A stretch of DNA of 64,000 nt from RGIG4576 sp964536025 (GCA_964536025.1 CAZHXA010000007.1:8172-72171); one strand, 5' to 3'; shown: positions 25,280 through 34,821, counted from the first letter of the stretch. Notes: a model not told the origin generated them from the letters alone. Made by a program: numbers and translations.

Positions 25280-25978
25280 TTATTGAAGTGTACCAGCGTT
25301 AGCTTGGTTTACCATGTCTTGGTTGGCTGTGATGTAAATTTCCACACGGCGATTTTGAGCACGTCCTGCTTCAGTGTCGTTACTTGCAACAGGATTATCC
25401 CATGCAAGGCCATGAGCTGTCATACGGTTAGAGGGGACACCGGCTTCGTTTAGGTATTGTTGTACGGTAAGAGCACGTTGAGTAGAAACTTTTTTGTTTG
25501 CTTCAAGTGAACCAACATTATCGGTGAAACCGTAAATTGAAATATCGGTAGATGGATTATTTTTCAATGAAGCTGCAAATTCATTTAGACTTTGTTTTGC
25601 ATTTGAACTTAGATTACTTTTATTAAAGCCGAATAAAATACCGCTATCAAAAGTAACTTTGATTGCTTGAAGATTATTAGCATCGGTAACTGTTTCTACT
25701 TGAGCTCCTTCAATTCTTGCAAGTTCTTCTTTTTGTTTATCCATTTTCTTCCCGATTAACACTCCGGCAGTTGCACCGGCAGCAGTTCCAAGAACACCAC
25801 CTATTAACGCTCCTTTCCCACCACCTATTAACGCTCCAAGACCAGCTCCAACTGCAGCACCTCCGGCAGTTCCTACTACAGCTCCTTTTTGAGTGTTTGA
25901 CGCATTTTGAATAGTACTACATCCTGTAGTGCCGAAAAGTAGAGCTAAACTTAATGTAAAACTTAGAATTTTTTTCAT
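25280..25978 (-). CDS. OmpA-family lipoprotein with glycine-zipper domain (YiaD-like)
   Basis: A 232-residue outer-membrane lipoprotein. The start at 25978 (MKKILS) gives a lipobox GTTGC with Cys20; the longer frame to 26023 has no signal. A glycine-zipper membrane-associated segment (about residues 30-80, repeated GAxxGG and GxLIGG) is followed by an OmpA C-terminal peptidoglycan-binding domain (about 110-225) with FGFNKSNL, GFTDNVGS and NRRVEIYI. The Asp in TDN and the Arg in NRR are the usual DAP contacts. Role: tethering the outer membrane to peptidoglycan. Two tandem -7 elements lie upstream. Confidence 0.9.
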   Translation of the reverse strand: MKKILSFTLSLALLFGTTGCSTIQNASNTQKGAVVGTAGGAAVGAGLGALIGGGKGALIGGVLGTAAGATAGVLIGKKMDKQKEELARIEGAQVETVTDANNLQAIKVTFDSGILFGFNKSNLSSNAKQSLNEFAASLKNNPSTDISIYGFTDNVGSLEANKKVSTQRALTVQQYLNEAGVPSNRMTAHGLAWDNPVASNDTEAGRAQNRRVEIYITANQDMVNQANAGTLQ

Positions 25979-26052
25979 AATTGTAAATAGTTTTATTTGT
26001 TGTTTAAATTTTAGATTTAGCATTGTATAAATATAACCTTATTATGTTGTGA

Positions 26053-26068
26053 CAAAAATACAAAAATA
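26053..26068 (-). promoter_or_regulatory. Tandem -7 elements upstream of the OmpA-type lipoprotein
   Basis: CAAAAATA occurs twice in immediate succession (26053-26060 and 26061-26068), each reading TATTTTTG on the minus strand. Either could set the start, giving a leader of roughly 70-80 bases. Confidence 0.5.
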
Positions 26069-26316
26069 ATTTTAGAAAGTTATTTGTTAATTCCTGTATA
26101 GTTAAAACAACTAACATTTTTTTATCCATTTATAGTGCGATAGTAGAACCGATTAAATTAAATTTCAAAAGGTAATATTGAAAAAATAATCATTTAAGTG
26201 CTACGTGAAGTTCTGTTCTCAAATTTTTATGCAATTTTTTTGATGAAATATGATGTTTTTCTGTCGATATTAATGAAATACTAAGTAGTTTAATGTTAAA
26301 ATCGCACTATTTTTAT

Positions 26317-26324
26317 TATTTTTG
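26317..26324 (+). promoter_or_regulatory. -7 element for the C1 peptidase gene
   Basis: Exact TATTTTTG match, 31 bases before the ATG at 26356. The inverted-repeat copy ATCGCACTAT ends 6 bases upstream, where a repressor or activator could bind. Confidence 0.55.
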
Positions 26325-26355
26325 CAAAAAAACAATAATTTAAATAATTTAAAAT

Positions 26356-27558
26356 ATGAAAAATTATGCATTTTTAAGTGCCTTGGCTCTTATGGCTTCA
26401 TCTTTTTCGGCAAATGCCCAAGAAGTAGTAGTTCCTGATAGCACAGGATTTAAGTTTACCGATGTTAAAGTGGCAAAAACTACTCCAGTAACCAATCAGA
26501 ATAAATCGGGAACTTGTTGGTGCTTTTCTGGAAATACTTATTTTGAAAATGAAATAATTAAGAAAACAGGAAAGACTGTTAATTTGTCTGAAATGTTTGT
26601 TGTTTATTTATGCTATCATGAAAAAGCTGACAGATACGTTAGAACAGATGGACAAATACATTTTGAACAAGGTGGAAGTCTTCTTGATATTCCCTATATT
26701 TGGAAAAAATACGGAATGGTTCCAGAGGATGTTTATGCTGGTCTTGAATATGGCGAGAAAAAACATGACCATTATGAAATGGCAGCCGGATTGATAGGTT
26801 ATCTTGATGCTGTCGCAAATCGTAGAAAAAGTAAATATACTACAGCTTGGTTAAAAGGACTTGATGGTATTCTTGATGCGTATTTAGGTGAATTGCCTGA
26901 AAAATTTACACATGAAGGAAAAGAATATACGCCAAAGACTTATGCGGCTTCTCTTGGTCTTGATATGAATGATTATGTGGCAATAACTTCATATACTCAT
27001 CATCCATTCTATGAAGCTTTTGCTATGGAAGTTGCTGACAACTGGCTTTGGGGTAATTCTTATAATGTGAAATTGGAAGAAATGAAGGCTATTGTTGATA
27101 ATGCCATCAATAATGGTTATACAATAGCTTGGGCAGCCGATGTAAGTGAAAAAGGTTGGCAATGGAAAAATGGAGTCGCTTTAATGCCAGTCGAAAAAAC
27201 TGCTGATACATTAGAGGGTACAGAGCTTGCTCGATGGACTAAATTGTCGGAAAAAGATCGTGAGAAAGAACGTTATCAGTTCCACGGTTATACTCCTGAA
27301 GTTAAAGTTACGCAAGAATTACGTCAACAATGGTTTGATAGCCACGAAACAACTGATGACCATGGAATGGTGATTGTTGGTTCTGCAGTAGACCAAGATG
27401 GCAATAAATATTATAAAGTGCAAAATTCGTGGGATACCAATCAAGTATATAAAGGGTTTATATATGTATCGGAGGCCTATTTTATGGCGAAAACGCTTAA
27501 TATTTTAGTAAATAAAAATGCTATACCAAAGAATATTGCAGGAAAATTAAAACTATAA
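26356..27558 (+). CDS. Exported C1B cysteine peptidase (aminopeptidase C / bleomycin hydrolase family)
   Basis: A 400-residue papain-fold peptidase with a signal peptide (residues 1-21, ending NAQ). The catalytic residues are visible: Gln48 (oxyanion), nucleophile Cys54 in SGTCWCFS, His336 in DDHGMVIVG and Asn357 in VQNSWD. The layout matches bleomycin hydrolase/PepC, normally cytosolic hexameric aminopeptidases; Bacteroidota commonly have exported versions like this one. It probably processes peptides in the periplasm or outside the cell. The gene has its own promoter and is followed by a strong terminator. Confidence 0.92.
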   Translation: MKNYAFLSALALMASSFSANAQEVVVPDSTGFKFTDVKVAKTTPVTNQNKSGTCWCFSGNTYFENEIIKKTGKTVNLSEMFVVYLCYHEKADRYVRTDGQIHFEQGGSLLDIPYIWKKYGMVPEDVYAGLEYGEKKHDHYEMAAGLIGYLDAVANRRKSKYTTAWLKGLDGILDAYLGELPEKFTHEGKEYTPKTYAASLGLDMNDYVAITSYTHHPFYEAFAMEVADNWLWGNSYNVKLEEMKAIVDNAINNGYTIAWAADVSEKGWQWKNGVALMPVEKTADTLEGTELARWTKLSEKDREKERYQFHGYTPEVKVTQELRQQWFDSHETTDDHGMVIVGSAVDQDGNKYYKVQNSWDTNQVYKGFIYVSEAYFMAKTLNILVNKNAIPKNIAGKLKL

Positions 27559-27620
27559 TGAATAAATAAAAAACGGCTTTATATAATATGACCGTTTGAG
27601 AGAAAAATTATAGAGAATAA

Positions 27621-27670
27621 AAAACAGAGTCATAATTGCAAATTTTGTATTATGGCTCTGTTTTTTTTAT
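27621..27670. terminator. Bidirectional terminator between the C1 peptidase and nadE
   Basis: A 16-bp stem with one G-T wobble (27621-27636 with 27649-27664), followed by a run of T on the plus strand and preceded by A-rich sequence. It lies between converging genes. Confidence 0.85.
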
Positions 27671-27681
27671 TGTTTTAGTCT

Positions 27682-29619
27682 CTAATCAATTAGAGATTCA
27701 CATTCTTTTAACCATAAATCAACTGAAGCATCACTTGGCATTCGCCAATCTCCTCTAGGTGACAAACTAACACTACCTACTTTTGGTCCATCAGGAAGGC
27801 AAGAACGTTTGAATTGCTGGCGGAAGAAACGCATGCAGAAAATCTGTAACCATTTCTTTATGGTTTGGTTGTTATATTCATTGGAAAAAGCTTGTTTTGC
27901 CAAATAATATATTTTGGAGGGAGAAAAACCATATCGTAACATGTTATATAAGAAGAAATCATGTAATTCATATGGACCTACTAAATCTTCTGTTTTTTGT
28001 TTGATATTGCCATTTTCATCTGCGGGGACAAGTTCCGGACTTATTGGAGTATCTACTATATCCAATAATATTTCTTTAATCTTATTGTCATGATTTATAG
28101 CAAACCAACGAACCAAAAAACGAACTAATGTTTTAGGCACTCCGGTGTTAACTCCGTACATTGACATGTGGTCTCCATTATAAGTAGCCCATCCGAGTGC
28201 TAATTCCGATAAATCTCCAGTTCCTATGACCAAACCATTGCAACGATTGGCATAATCCATTAAGATTTGAGTTCGTTCTCGTGCTTGTCCATTTTCATAA
28301 GTAACATCATGAATATTTACGTCATGTCCAATGTCTTCAAAGTGTTGTAGCACAGATTTTTTTATAGATATTTCGAGTTGTGTAATGCTCAACTCTTTCA
28401 TTAAATTCAAAGCATTGGTGTATGTCCTATCTGTCGTTCCAAATCCGGGCATTGTGATACCTACAATGTTTTTGAAATCATATCCCAATATAGAAAAAGC
28501 TTTATGGCACACAAGCAAGGCTAATGTCGAATCCAAACCACCGGATACACCTATAACAACGTGCTTGATTTTTGTGAATTGTAGTCTTCTAATTAATCCT
28601 TGTACTTGTATGTTTACAATTTCTTCGCATCTTTCATTGAGAATATTGTTATTAGCAGGAACAAAAGGATGTTTCTGTAATGGTCTTAATAGTGTTTCCG
28701 GCTTGTAGTTATTAATTTCAAGTCCGCATATAGGAATATTTAGAAAGCTTTTTGTATTGTTTTTTGCACAGTCTATAAAACTGTTTGTCATCCTTCGTTC
28801 ATTATCAAGTCGCTCTAAATCAATATCTGCCAATGATATTTTTTCATCCAAAACAAAACGTTTGGATTCGCAAAGAATTGACCCGTTTTCTGCGATAATG
28901 GCATTTCCTGCAAAAACTAAATCGGTAGTGGATTCTCCATATCCAGCCGATGCATATAGATAAGCAGCAAAACATCTTGCAGATTGAGCTTTGATTAAAT
29001 CTTTAAGATAGTTGTTTTTTCCTAATGATTCATTGGATGCCGATAAATTTACGATTATATTAGCACCGCTTAGAGCTGCATAAGAGCTTGGTGGTATTGT
29101 AGTCCATAAATCTTCGCATAATTCGATGCCAATTTTGATGTTGTTAATTGTAAATAAAAGATTTGTTCCAAAAGGAATGTATTCTCCACATATTGAAATG
29201 GTCGTTTCTGAATTGGTATCCCCTGATGCAAACCATCGTTTTTCATAAAATTCCTTATAATTAGGGAGATAAGTTTTAGGAACTACGCCATGAAATTTGC
29301 CCTTAGCAATAACAACTGCACAATTATATGTTGCAATGCTTGAACGTATAGGAGCTCCGACTATAATTATTGAATCTAGGTCTTTTGATGCTTCTCGAAT
29401 TTCTAAAAGACTTTTTTCTGCATTATTCAGTAATATAGATTGCTCGAATAAATCACCACATGTATAAGCTGTTACACATAATTCAGGGAAAGATATAATT
29501 TTTGCTCCTTTACGATTAGCTTCTTTACAGCATTTTATAATATTCTTTGTGTTTTGCTCACAATCGGCTACATTCACATTTGGGACAGTAGTCGCAACAC
29601 GTAAAAATCCAAAATCCAT
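27682..29619 (-). CDS. nadE: Glutamine-dependent NAD+ synthetase
   Basis: A 645-residue two-domain enzyme that amidates deamido-NAD+ to NAD+ using glutamine. The N-terminal nitrilase-type glutaminase domain (1-290) has the triad Glu46 (FPELC), Lys115 (VPKTY) and Cys168 (ELCED). The C-terminal synthetase domain has the ATP-pyrophosphatase loop SGGLDS at 359-364. Length matches the long bacterial NadE. nadD, the preceding pathway step, lies at 48551-49126. A strong promoter lies just upstream, divergent from the receptor gene at 29761. Confidence 0.95.
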   Translation of the reverse strand: MDFGFLRVATTVPNVNVADCEQNTKNIIKCCKEANRKGAKIISFPELCVTAYTCGDLFEQSILLNNAEKSLLEIREASKDLDSIIIVGAPIRSSIATYNCAVVIAKGKFHGVVPKTYLPNYKEFYEKRWFASGDTNSETTISICGEYIPFGTNLLFTINNIKIGIELCEDLWTTIPPSSYAALSGANIIVNLSASNESLGKNNYLKDLIKAQSARCFAAYLYASAGYGESTTDLVFAGNAIIAENGSILCESKRFVLDEKISLADIDLERLDNERRMTNSFIDCAKNNTKSFLNIPICGLEINNYKPETLLRPLQKHPFVPANNNILNERCEEIVNIQVQGLIRRLQFTKIKHVVIGVSGGLDSTLALLVCHKAFSILGYDFKNIVGITMPGFGTTDRTYTNALNLMKELSITQLEISIKKSVLQHFEDIGHDVNIHDVTYENGQARERTQILMDYANRCNGLVIGTGDLSELALGWATYNGDHMSMYGVNTGVPKTLVRFLVRWFAINHDNKIKEILLDIVDTPISPELVPADENGNIKQKTEDLVGPYELHDFFLYNMLRYGFSPSKIYYLAKQAFSNEYNNQTIKKWLQIFCMRFFRQQFKRSCLPDGPKVGSVSLSPRGDWRMPSDASVDLWLKECESLID

Positions 29620-29641
29620 AATAAAATTTCGTTTAGTTTTC

Positions 29642-29672
29642 CAAAATTAGCAAATGGTTATGAATTTCGCAA
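29642..29672 (-). promoter_or_regulatory. Promoter of nadE
   Basis: On the minus strand TTG (29670-29672) and exact TAATTTTG (29642-29649) are separated by 20 bases; the ATG follows 22 bases later. It is back-to-back with the receptor promoter at 29709-29739. Confidence 0.7.
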
Positions 29673-29708
29673 TATTTATCTTTAAATAAAGAAAAAATAT
29701 GTTATTAC

Positions 29709-29739
29709 TTGTTTTTTAAACTTGAAATTATTAAGTTTG
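29709..29739 (+). promoter_or_regulatory. Promoter of the receptor-glycosyltransferase operon
   Basis: TTG at 29709-29711 and exact TAAGTTTG at 29732-29739, spacer 20 bases. It lies 21 bases before the GTG start at 29761. Confidence 0.7.
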
Positions 29740-29760
29740 TATGCTTAATATAGATATATT

Positions 29761-32124
29761 GTGTTTAAACATATACTTATACTGATTTCGATAACCTTAA
29801 TAAATTTAAGTTGCTATGCAGGAAAACATATACACCTGCGTATAAATGACTCTTATGGTCCTTTTGAATATTTAAATAAAGATGGAGTCCCTATTGGTTT
29901 TACAGTAGAAGTGTTTAATGCGATAGATCATGTGAATCATTTGGATTATTCTATAAAAACAGATAATGAAATTTTTAATTTCTATACTTCTGAAATAGAT
30001 AGTTCTGATGTAGTAACATCAATGGATGTCCTTCCGGCTAATGGTAAATATATATCATCAGAACCGTTTTTATATGTAGATAATCATATAATTACGCGTA
30101 TTTATTCCGATATTCATGATTGGGAAAGTATGAATGGTAAGAATGTGATGATTTTAAAGGATTCATCTCTTATAAAGCAATTTGAAAAACTCAACATAAA
30201 AGCAAATTTTACATTTATAGAAAATATACCACAAAGTTTTAAATTATTGTCATCCGGAGACTTAGATGCAATAGTAATAAGTAATGCAGTTGCACATTAT
30301 TATATAAAAAAGCTTCAAATTAGAGATTTATCAATAAAACCATTACTTAGTAAACCTTTGCCAGTAAGGTTTTATATGTTAGATTCTCCTCAAAATAGGA
30401 GAGTGATAAATAAAATAGATAATGCACTACAAACTATAAAGGTAAATGGTAGATATGATTTGATTTATTCAGGTCGTTTTTATAATAATGAAAGCGAATC
30501 AATAGATTTATTTGAATTGCTTCTTATTATAGTTAGTGCATCAATAATGATGTCTTTAATATTCGGTATTCTATATATAAATTGGTTATATCAATGTGAA
30601 AAGAAAAAAAGAATAATTAAGAAGCAAGATGAAATGCCTTTGTTGGCAAGTTTAGGTAAATTTATAAATTCAAGCCCTATACCGATTTTGTATTTTGATA
30701 TATTTGGGCATATAAAGTATATCAATAGAGCCGGTTATAAATTTTCGCATAAGGTTTCATCGGATACATATCCTTATACGATTTTTAATCATACAGTACT
30801 TAATGATAAATTGATAGATGAGCTAAAGAGTGGAAAACCAATTAATTTTACATATAATTTATTAAGTAAAGAAGATATATTTAATCATTTAGGAGGCTAT
30901 GTATTGCCTAAAAATAAAATGTATAATATATTTATGGTGCCGGTAAAAAGCAATAATTTGGTAATTAATGGATATGTAACATATATTTTCGATATTACGT
31001 CTCAGCATAATTCTGAGTACGATAATATTAAATATACCACATCTCTTTCACAAATATCGGATAATATGTTTTTGGATATTTGTTACTATGATGTTGAAAA
31101 TAATTCTTTTTTTAAGTTTCATAAAAATAAAGCTTATGATACCGGCGTTTCTTACGAAGAAAGTTTAACTTATATTCATCCGCTTTCGCGTTCTTTATAT
31201 ATAGATGAATTTTTATCAATTTTAGGAGGAATAAAAGGTTCAGCTATATTAACGATAAAAAAACGAAATAAAAAAACTAATAAATACAATACTTGTGTAT
31301 TATACTTTAATGCAATCCGTGCAGATGCAAATACGACATTAGGTATTGCTTTTATAACATTGTCGTCTAAAAATAATCGAGTGCTTTATAATAAACATCA
31401 AGAATTGCAAAATGATTTGGACTTTTTATTAAGCTCTACAGGATATCAATTTTTAGAGTTTAATTTAATTAATGGTACATTTATTGTAAATACAGCTGAT
31501 AAAATTCGTAAAGAATTTAGCTCAGAACGATTATTTGCATTAATACATCCTGATGATTGTGGTAAAGTAAATGAGTTGATTGAGAATTTGAAATTATATA
31601 AACAAACCAATTCATATATTGTTTTTAGGTTTTTTAATGTTGATAAAAATAAATACTGTTTTTATAGTGTCAATCTTCATTCATGTCATTTGGATAATAA
31701 TCCAAGAGATAAAGTGATTGGAGTGTACCAAGATATAAGTAATCGTGTTGAGCAATTTAGAGATTTGGAAGAATTTAAAGAGTGTACTACTCTATTATGC
31801 GAAAAAAATAATATTGGTATATTTGAATATTGCTTGACCGACTATGAGCATATTTATATTCCATATGTGTTTACAGAAAAATATGGAATTGATGATGATA
31901 ATTTCAAGGATTTTATGGATGATACGTCAAGAAATATATTTAAATCTCTTATTGAGAAGTTTAATGATAAAATAGATGAAATAAATTGTGAATCAATAAA
32001 AATATTATCACCTGCTTTAAATAAATGGGTTTACTTTAGATTAAATATTGTACCTGTAAGAGATGATATGAATCAAGAAATATATAAATATGTAGGATTT
32101 ATGATTGAAATCCAAAACTCTTAA
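29761..32124 (+). CDS. Membrane receptor: periplasmic solute-binding domain plus four PAS-like modules, no output domain
   Basis: A 787-residue protein with a GTG start, chosen because it begins a signal peptide (1-20, ending CYAG) just after the promoter. Residues 22-240 resemble a family 3 solute-binding protein (SYGPFEY, GFTVEVF, RFYMLDSP, ending YDLIYSGRF). One transmembrane helix follows (about 250-275) and a basic segment. Residues about 295-787 hold four PAS-like units (near 295-415, 420-540, 548-665, 668-787), for example YFDIFGHIKYINRAG and VYQDISNR. In Bacteroidota this layout normally precedes a histidine kinase, but here the protein ends after the last unit: no H-box, GGDEF or EAL. 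A glycosyltransferase gene follows after 7 bases. Confidence 0.7.
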   Translation: MFKHILILISITLINLSCYAGKHIHLRINDSYGPFEYLNKDGVPIGFTVEVFNAIDHVNHLDYSIKTDNEIFNFYTSEIDSSDVVTSMDVLPANGKYISSEPFLYVDNHIITRIYSDIHDWESMNGKNVMILKDSSLIKQFEKLNIKANFTFIENIPQSFKLLSSGDLDAIVISNAVAHYYIKKLQIRDLSIKPLLSKPLPVRFYMLDSPQNRRVINKIDNALQTIKVNGRYDLIYSGRFYNNESESIDLFELLLIIVSASIMMSLIFGILYINWLYQCEKKKRIIKKQDEMPLLASLGKFINSSPIPILYFDIFGHIKYINRAGYKFSHKVSSDTYPYTIFNHTVLNDKLIDELKSGKPINFTYNLLSKEDIFNHLGGYVLPKNKMYNIFMVPVKSNNLVINGYVTYIFDITSQHNSEYDNIKYTTSLSQISDNMFLDICYYDVENNSFFKFHKNKAYDTGVSYEESLTYIHPLSRSLYIDEFLSILGGIKGSAILTIKKRNKKTNKYNTCVLYFNAIRADANTTLGIAFITLSSKNNRVLYNKHQELQNDLDFLLSSTGYQFLEFNLINGTFIVNTADKIRKEFSSERLFALIHPDDCGKVNELIENLKLYKQTNSYIVFRFFNVDKNKYCFYSVNLHSCHLDNNPRDKVIGVYQDISNRVEQFRDLEEFKECTTLLCEKNNIGIFEYCLTDYEHIYIPYVFTEKYGIDDDNFKDFMDDTSRNIFKSLIEKFNDKIDEINCESIKILSPALNKWVYFRLNIVPVRDDMNQEIYKYVGFMIEIQNS

Positions 32125-32131
32125 ATAAAAC

Positions 32132-33067
32132 ATGGAAAGAATGTCGTTGAATAAACCTAAAGTAAGTATAATAGTTCCTATATATAATGTTGAAAAGTTT
32201 ATAGAAAAATGTGCATGCTCACTTTTAGAACAATCGTATGAAAATATAGAGTATATTTTTGTAAATGATGCATCAACAGATGACAGTTGGTCTATTTTGA
32301 ATAACCTTATAAAAAAATATGAAGATAGAGACATTAAACTTTTGTGTAATAGAGAAAATAAAGGTTCGTCTTTTACAAGAATTTTGGGTTTACAGAACTC
32401 TGTAGGTGAATATACTGCATTTTGTGATAGTGATGATTGGATTGAGCGTGATGCAATAGAAATTATGGTGGGGAAAGCCTTAGAATCAGGTTGTGATGTT
32501 GTTGTTACGCCGTTTTATGTAAATACATTTGGGAAAGAAACTATACTTAATTTCAAAGAAAGAGATGTTTATAATTTAAATAAAATAGCTATTGATTATT
32601 TGCATTTTTCATTGTGTAATAAACTAATTAGGAGCTCTTGGCTAAAAAATAATCAATTGTTTTCCATACTAGGAGTTGATTATTGGGAAGATTTGTCTGT
32701 TATAGCTCGTTTATATGCTTTGGAACCTAAGGTCGAACTTTTAGATAAGCCTTTTTATCATTATAGAAAATATGAATATCATTCGTTGACTTCCGATTCT
32801 CATGAGCGTCAATTAAAAGATAGAATGTTCTATGCCGATTTTTTAACTAAGTGGTTTGAGGAACGGAAGATAGATCAAAAAAATTCAATATTTCTTAATC
32901 ATTTGCAGTTTATGGCAAAAATAAAAATGTTACGCACAAAGCCTCGTCAATTTAGACGTTGGAAAAGTACATATCCTGAATCAAATAATCATATACTTCA
33001 ATATAGTGATATTCCTATTTATTATAGAGTCTTATTTTATGTTGTAAATAAATTGATTAAGAGCTAA
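32132..33067 (+). CDS. Family 2 glycosyltransferase
   Basis: A 311-residue GT-A glycosyltransferase. The N-terminal domain has SIIVPIYNVEKFI (12-24), FVNDASTDDS near 46-55, the ENKGSSFTR segment near 74-82, and the metal/sugar-nucleotide motif CDSDDW near 92-97. The C-terminal part (YWEDL near 187) completes a typical short GT2. No transmembrane helix is evident, so it works at the cytoplasmic face on a lipid-linked glycan or surface polysaccharide. Acceptor and sugar are unknown. It is co-transcribed with the receptor at 29761, an unusual pairing, and ends at a strong terminator. Confidence 0.9.
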   Translation: MERMSLNKPKVSIIVPIYNVEKFIEKCACSLLEQSYENIEYIFVNDASTDDSWSILNNLIKKYEDRDIKLLCNRENKGSSFTRILGLQNSVGEYTAFCDSDDWIERDAIEIMVGKALESGCDVVVTPFYVNTFGKETILNFKERDVYNLNKIAIDYLHFSLCNKLIRSSWLKNNQLFSILGVDYWEDLSVIARLYALEPKVELLDKPFYHYRKYEYHSLTSDSHERQLKDRMFYADFLTKWFEERKIDQKNSIFLNHLQFMAKIKMLRTKPRQFRRWKSTYPESNNHILQYSDIPIYYRVLFYVVNKLIKS

Positions 33068-33105
33068 ATACAACGCCTCAATTTAAAAAAATTGAGGCGT
33101 TGTAT
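33068..33105 (+). terminator. Terminator of the receptor-glycosyltransferase operon
   Basis: A 17-bp perfect stem (33068-33084 with 33089-33105) with a four-base A loop. The stop codon lies just before it. Confidence 0.8.
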
Positions 33106-33106
33106 G

Positions 33107-33143
33107 TAAAAAAAGGAAGATGTGCGTTTGGCTCATCTTCCTT
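33107..33143 (-). terminator. Terminator of pfp
   Basis: A 10-bp perfect stem (33113-33122 with 33134-33143), followed on the minus strand by a run of T. It lies 26 bases beyond the pfp stop. Confidence 0.8.
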
Positions 33144-33168
33144 ACAAGCTGAGAGTCTCAATTATATA

Positions 33169-34821
33169 CTATTTACCACCTTTTTCGTAGTAAAGAGTGC
33201 GTGATGGTTGATCGCAAACTTCAGTAGGACCAAAGTATTGAATTGGACCTGGGTAAGTGTAGCAAGTGTTTTCTGCCCACTCAGCACGATGGCTTGCGAA
33301 ATATTTAAATGGTTTTCCGTTCAAGTCAACAAGGGCTTTTTGTATAACCGGTTTCATTTCTCCATGACGACGTTCCATATTCATCATCATTGTGATAGGT
33401 ATACCACCTGCAATCCATTGAACAGAAGGACAAGTCAAGTTGCGAACAGAAGACATATATCCTGTTGCACCACACTTGATGAGTTGTGCAGCATTGTAAC
33501 CTAATGCGTAGCAATAGTCTGCATCGAAGTTAGATGGATCGGCACAACGGCCTTCATATCCGAAGAAGTGGTGTTGTGCAGCGAATTTGCCAACAAATTC
33601 ACCTGCAGTTGCCATTTCTTTCAATCGTTTGCCAACCATTTCACTAAGCAATTTTTCTGTTTCGATAAGTGATACTTGTACGTTACCATGAGGGTCGCGA
33701 TCAAGGGTTAACTGACGAGCAACACCTTCAGGTAGGCTTGCGTATGTTTCTGCGTTTTCATTGCTTAGATTAGCTAAAATGAATTCGCGTTGTGTAGCAG
33801 GAGTTTTTTCTGCAAAATCAGCAGTTTTAGCTAATAGGTCATTCAATTCTGCAATAAGAGATTTCATTGCTGGAATGAATTCAACAAGACCTTCAGGAAT
33901 AAGAACAATACCGAAGTTATTTCCGTTTTCTGCACGTTTTGCTACAACTTTAGCAATATCATCAACGATTTCTTTCAAAGTCATCTTTTTAGCTTCAACT
34001 TCTTCTGAAATTACGCAATAGTTTGGTTGAGTTTGTAAAGCACATTCCAATGCAATGTGAGATGCAGAACGTCCCATCAACTTGATGAAGTGCCAATATT
34101 TTTTAGCAGAGTTACAGTCACGTTCAATATTTCCAATAACTTCAGAATATACTTTAGTTGCAGTGTCAAAACCGAAAGAAGTTTCAATCATGTCGTTTTT
34201 CAAGTCTCCATCAATTGTTTTAGGACAACCGATAACCTGAACACCTGCATTTTTTGCTTTATAATATTCAGCAAGAACACAAGCATTGGTATTTGAGTCA
34301 TCGCCACCGATAATAACCAAAGCTGAAATGTTAAGTTCTTTTAATATTTCAAGACCTTTTTCAAATTGTTCTGGTTTTTCTAATTTAGTACGACCTGAAC
34401 CGATGATGTCAAAACCTCCAGTGTTGCGATATTCGTCTATGATATTAGCTGTTAGTTCAACATAATTATGATCAACAAGACCACCGGGACCCATTAAGAA
34501 TCCATATAAACGACTATCTTTATTAATGGCTTTAATTCCATCAAATAGTCCACTTATTACATTGTGACCACCAGGTGCTTGACCACCAGATAGAATTACA
34601 CCCACGTTGATAGGTGCATAAGATTTTGCACTTTTTGAAGATTTTTCGAATGTTAATACAGGAAGACCGTAAGTGTTAGGAAATAATTCCTTGATAGCTT
34701 CTTGATCTGCTACTGATTGTGTAGGTTCACCTTCTACTGCAGAAACACCTCCCCATAATGCAGAGGGTAATTTTGGTTGGTAAGCAGCACGGGCTGTTTG
34801 TAAAGCACTTTTTTTAGCCAT
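33169..34821 (-). CDS. pfp: Pyrophosphate-dependent 6-phosphofructokinase, long form
   Basis: A 550-residue enzyme phosphorylating fructose-6-phosphate with pyrophosphate, reversibly, in glycolysis/gluconeogenesis. The nucleotide/PPi site is SGGQAPGG (78-85). GGDDSN at 172-177 has Asp175 where ATP-dependent PFKs have Gly, the usual marker of PPi use. PKTIDGDLK at 200-208 carries the catalytic base Asp204 and Lys201, again PPi-type. Length fits the long clade shared with plant beta subunits. It has its own promoter and terminator. Confidence 0.94.
   Translation of the reverse strand: MAKKSALQTARAAYQPKLPSALWGGVSAVEGEPTQSVADQEAIKELFPNTYGLPVLTFEKSSKSAKSYAPINVGVILSGGQAPGGHNVISGLFDGIKAINKDSRLYGFLMGPGGLVDHNYVELTANIIDEYRNTGGFDIIGSGRTKLEKPEQFEKGLEILKELNISALVIIGGDDSNTNACVLAEYYKAKNAGVQVIGCPKTIDGDLKNDMIETSFGFDTATKVYSEVIGNIERDCNSAKKYWHFIKLMGRSASHIALECALQTQPNYCVISEEVEAKKMTLKEIVDDIAKVVAKRAENGNNFGIVLIPEGLVEFIPAMKSLIAELNDLLAKTADFAEKTPATQREFILANLSNENAETYASLPEGVARQLTLDRDPHGNVQVSLIETEKLLSEMVGKRLKEMATAGEFVGKFAAQHHFFGYEGRCADPSNFDADYCYALGYNAAQLIKCGATGYMSSVRNLTCPSVQWIAGGIPITMMMNMERRHGEMKPVIQKALVDLNGKPFKYFASHRAEWAENTCYTYPGPIQYFGPTEVCDQPSRTLYYEKGGK

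Larger units (their letters stand above)
25979..26355. other. 377-base divergent regulatory region
   Basis: AT-rich intergenic DNA between divergent genes with no credible ORF. It holds two tandem minus-strand -7 elements (26053-26068), one plus-strand -7 element (26317-26324), and a 10-base sequence ATAGTGCGAT at 26132-26141 repeated in inverted orientation at 26301-26310, just upstream of the plus-strand -7. Otherwise I see nothing recognisable. Confidence 0.5.
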
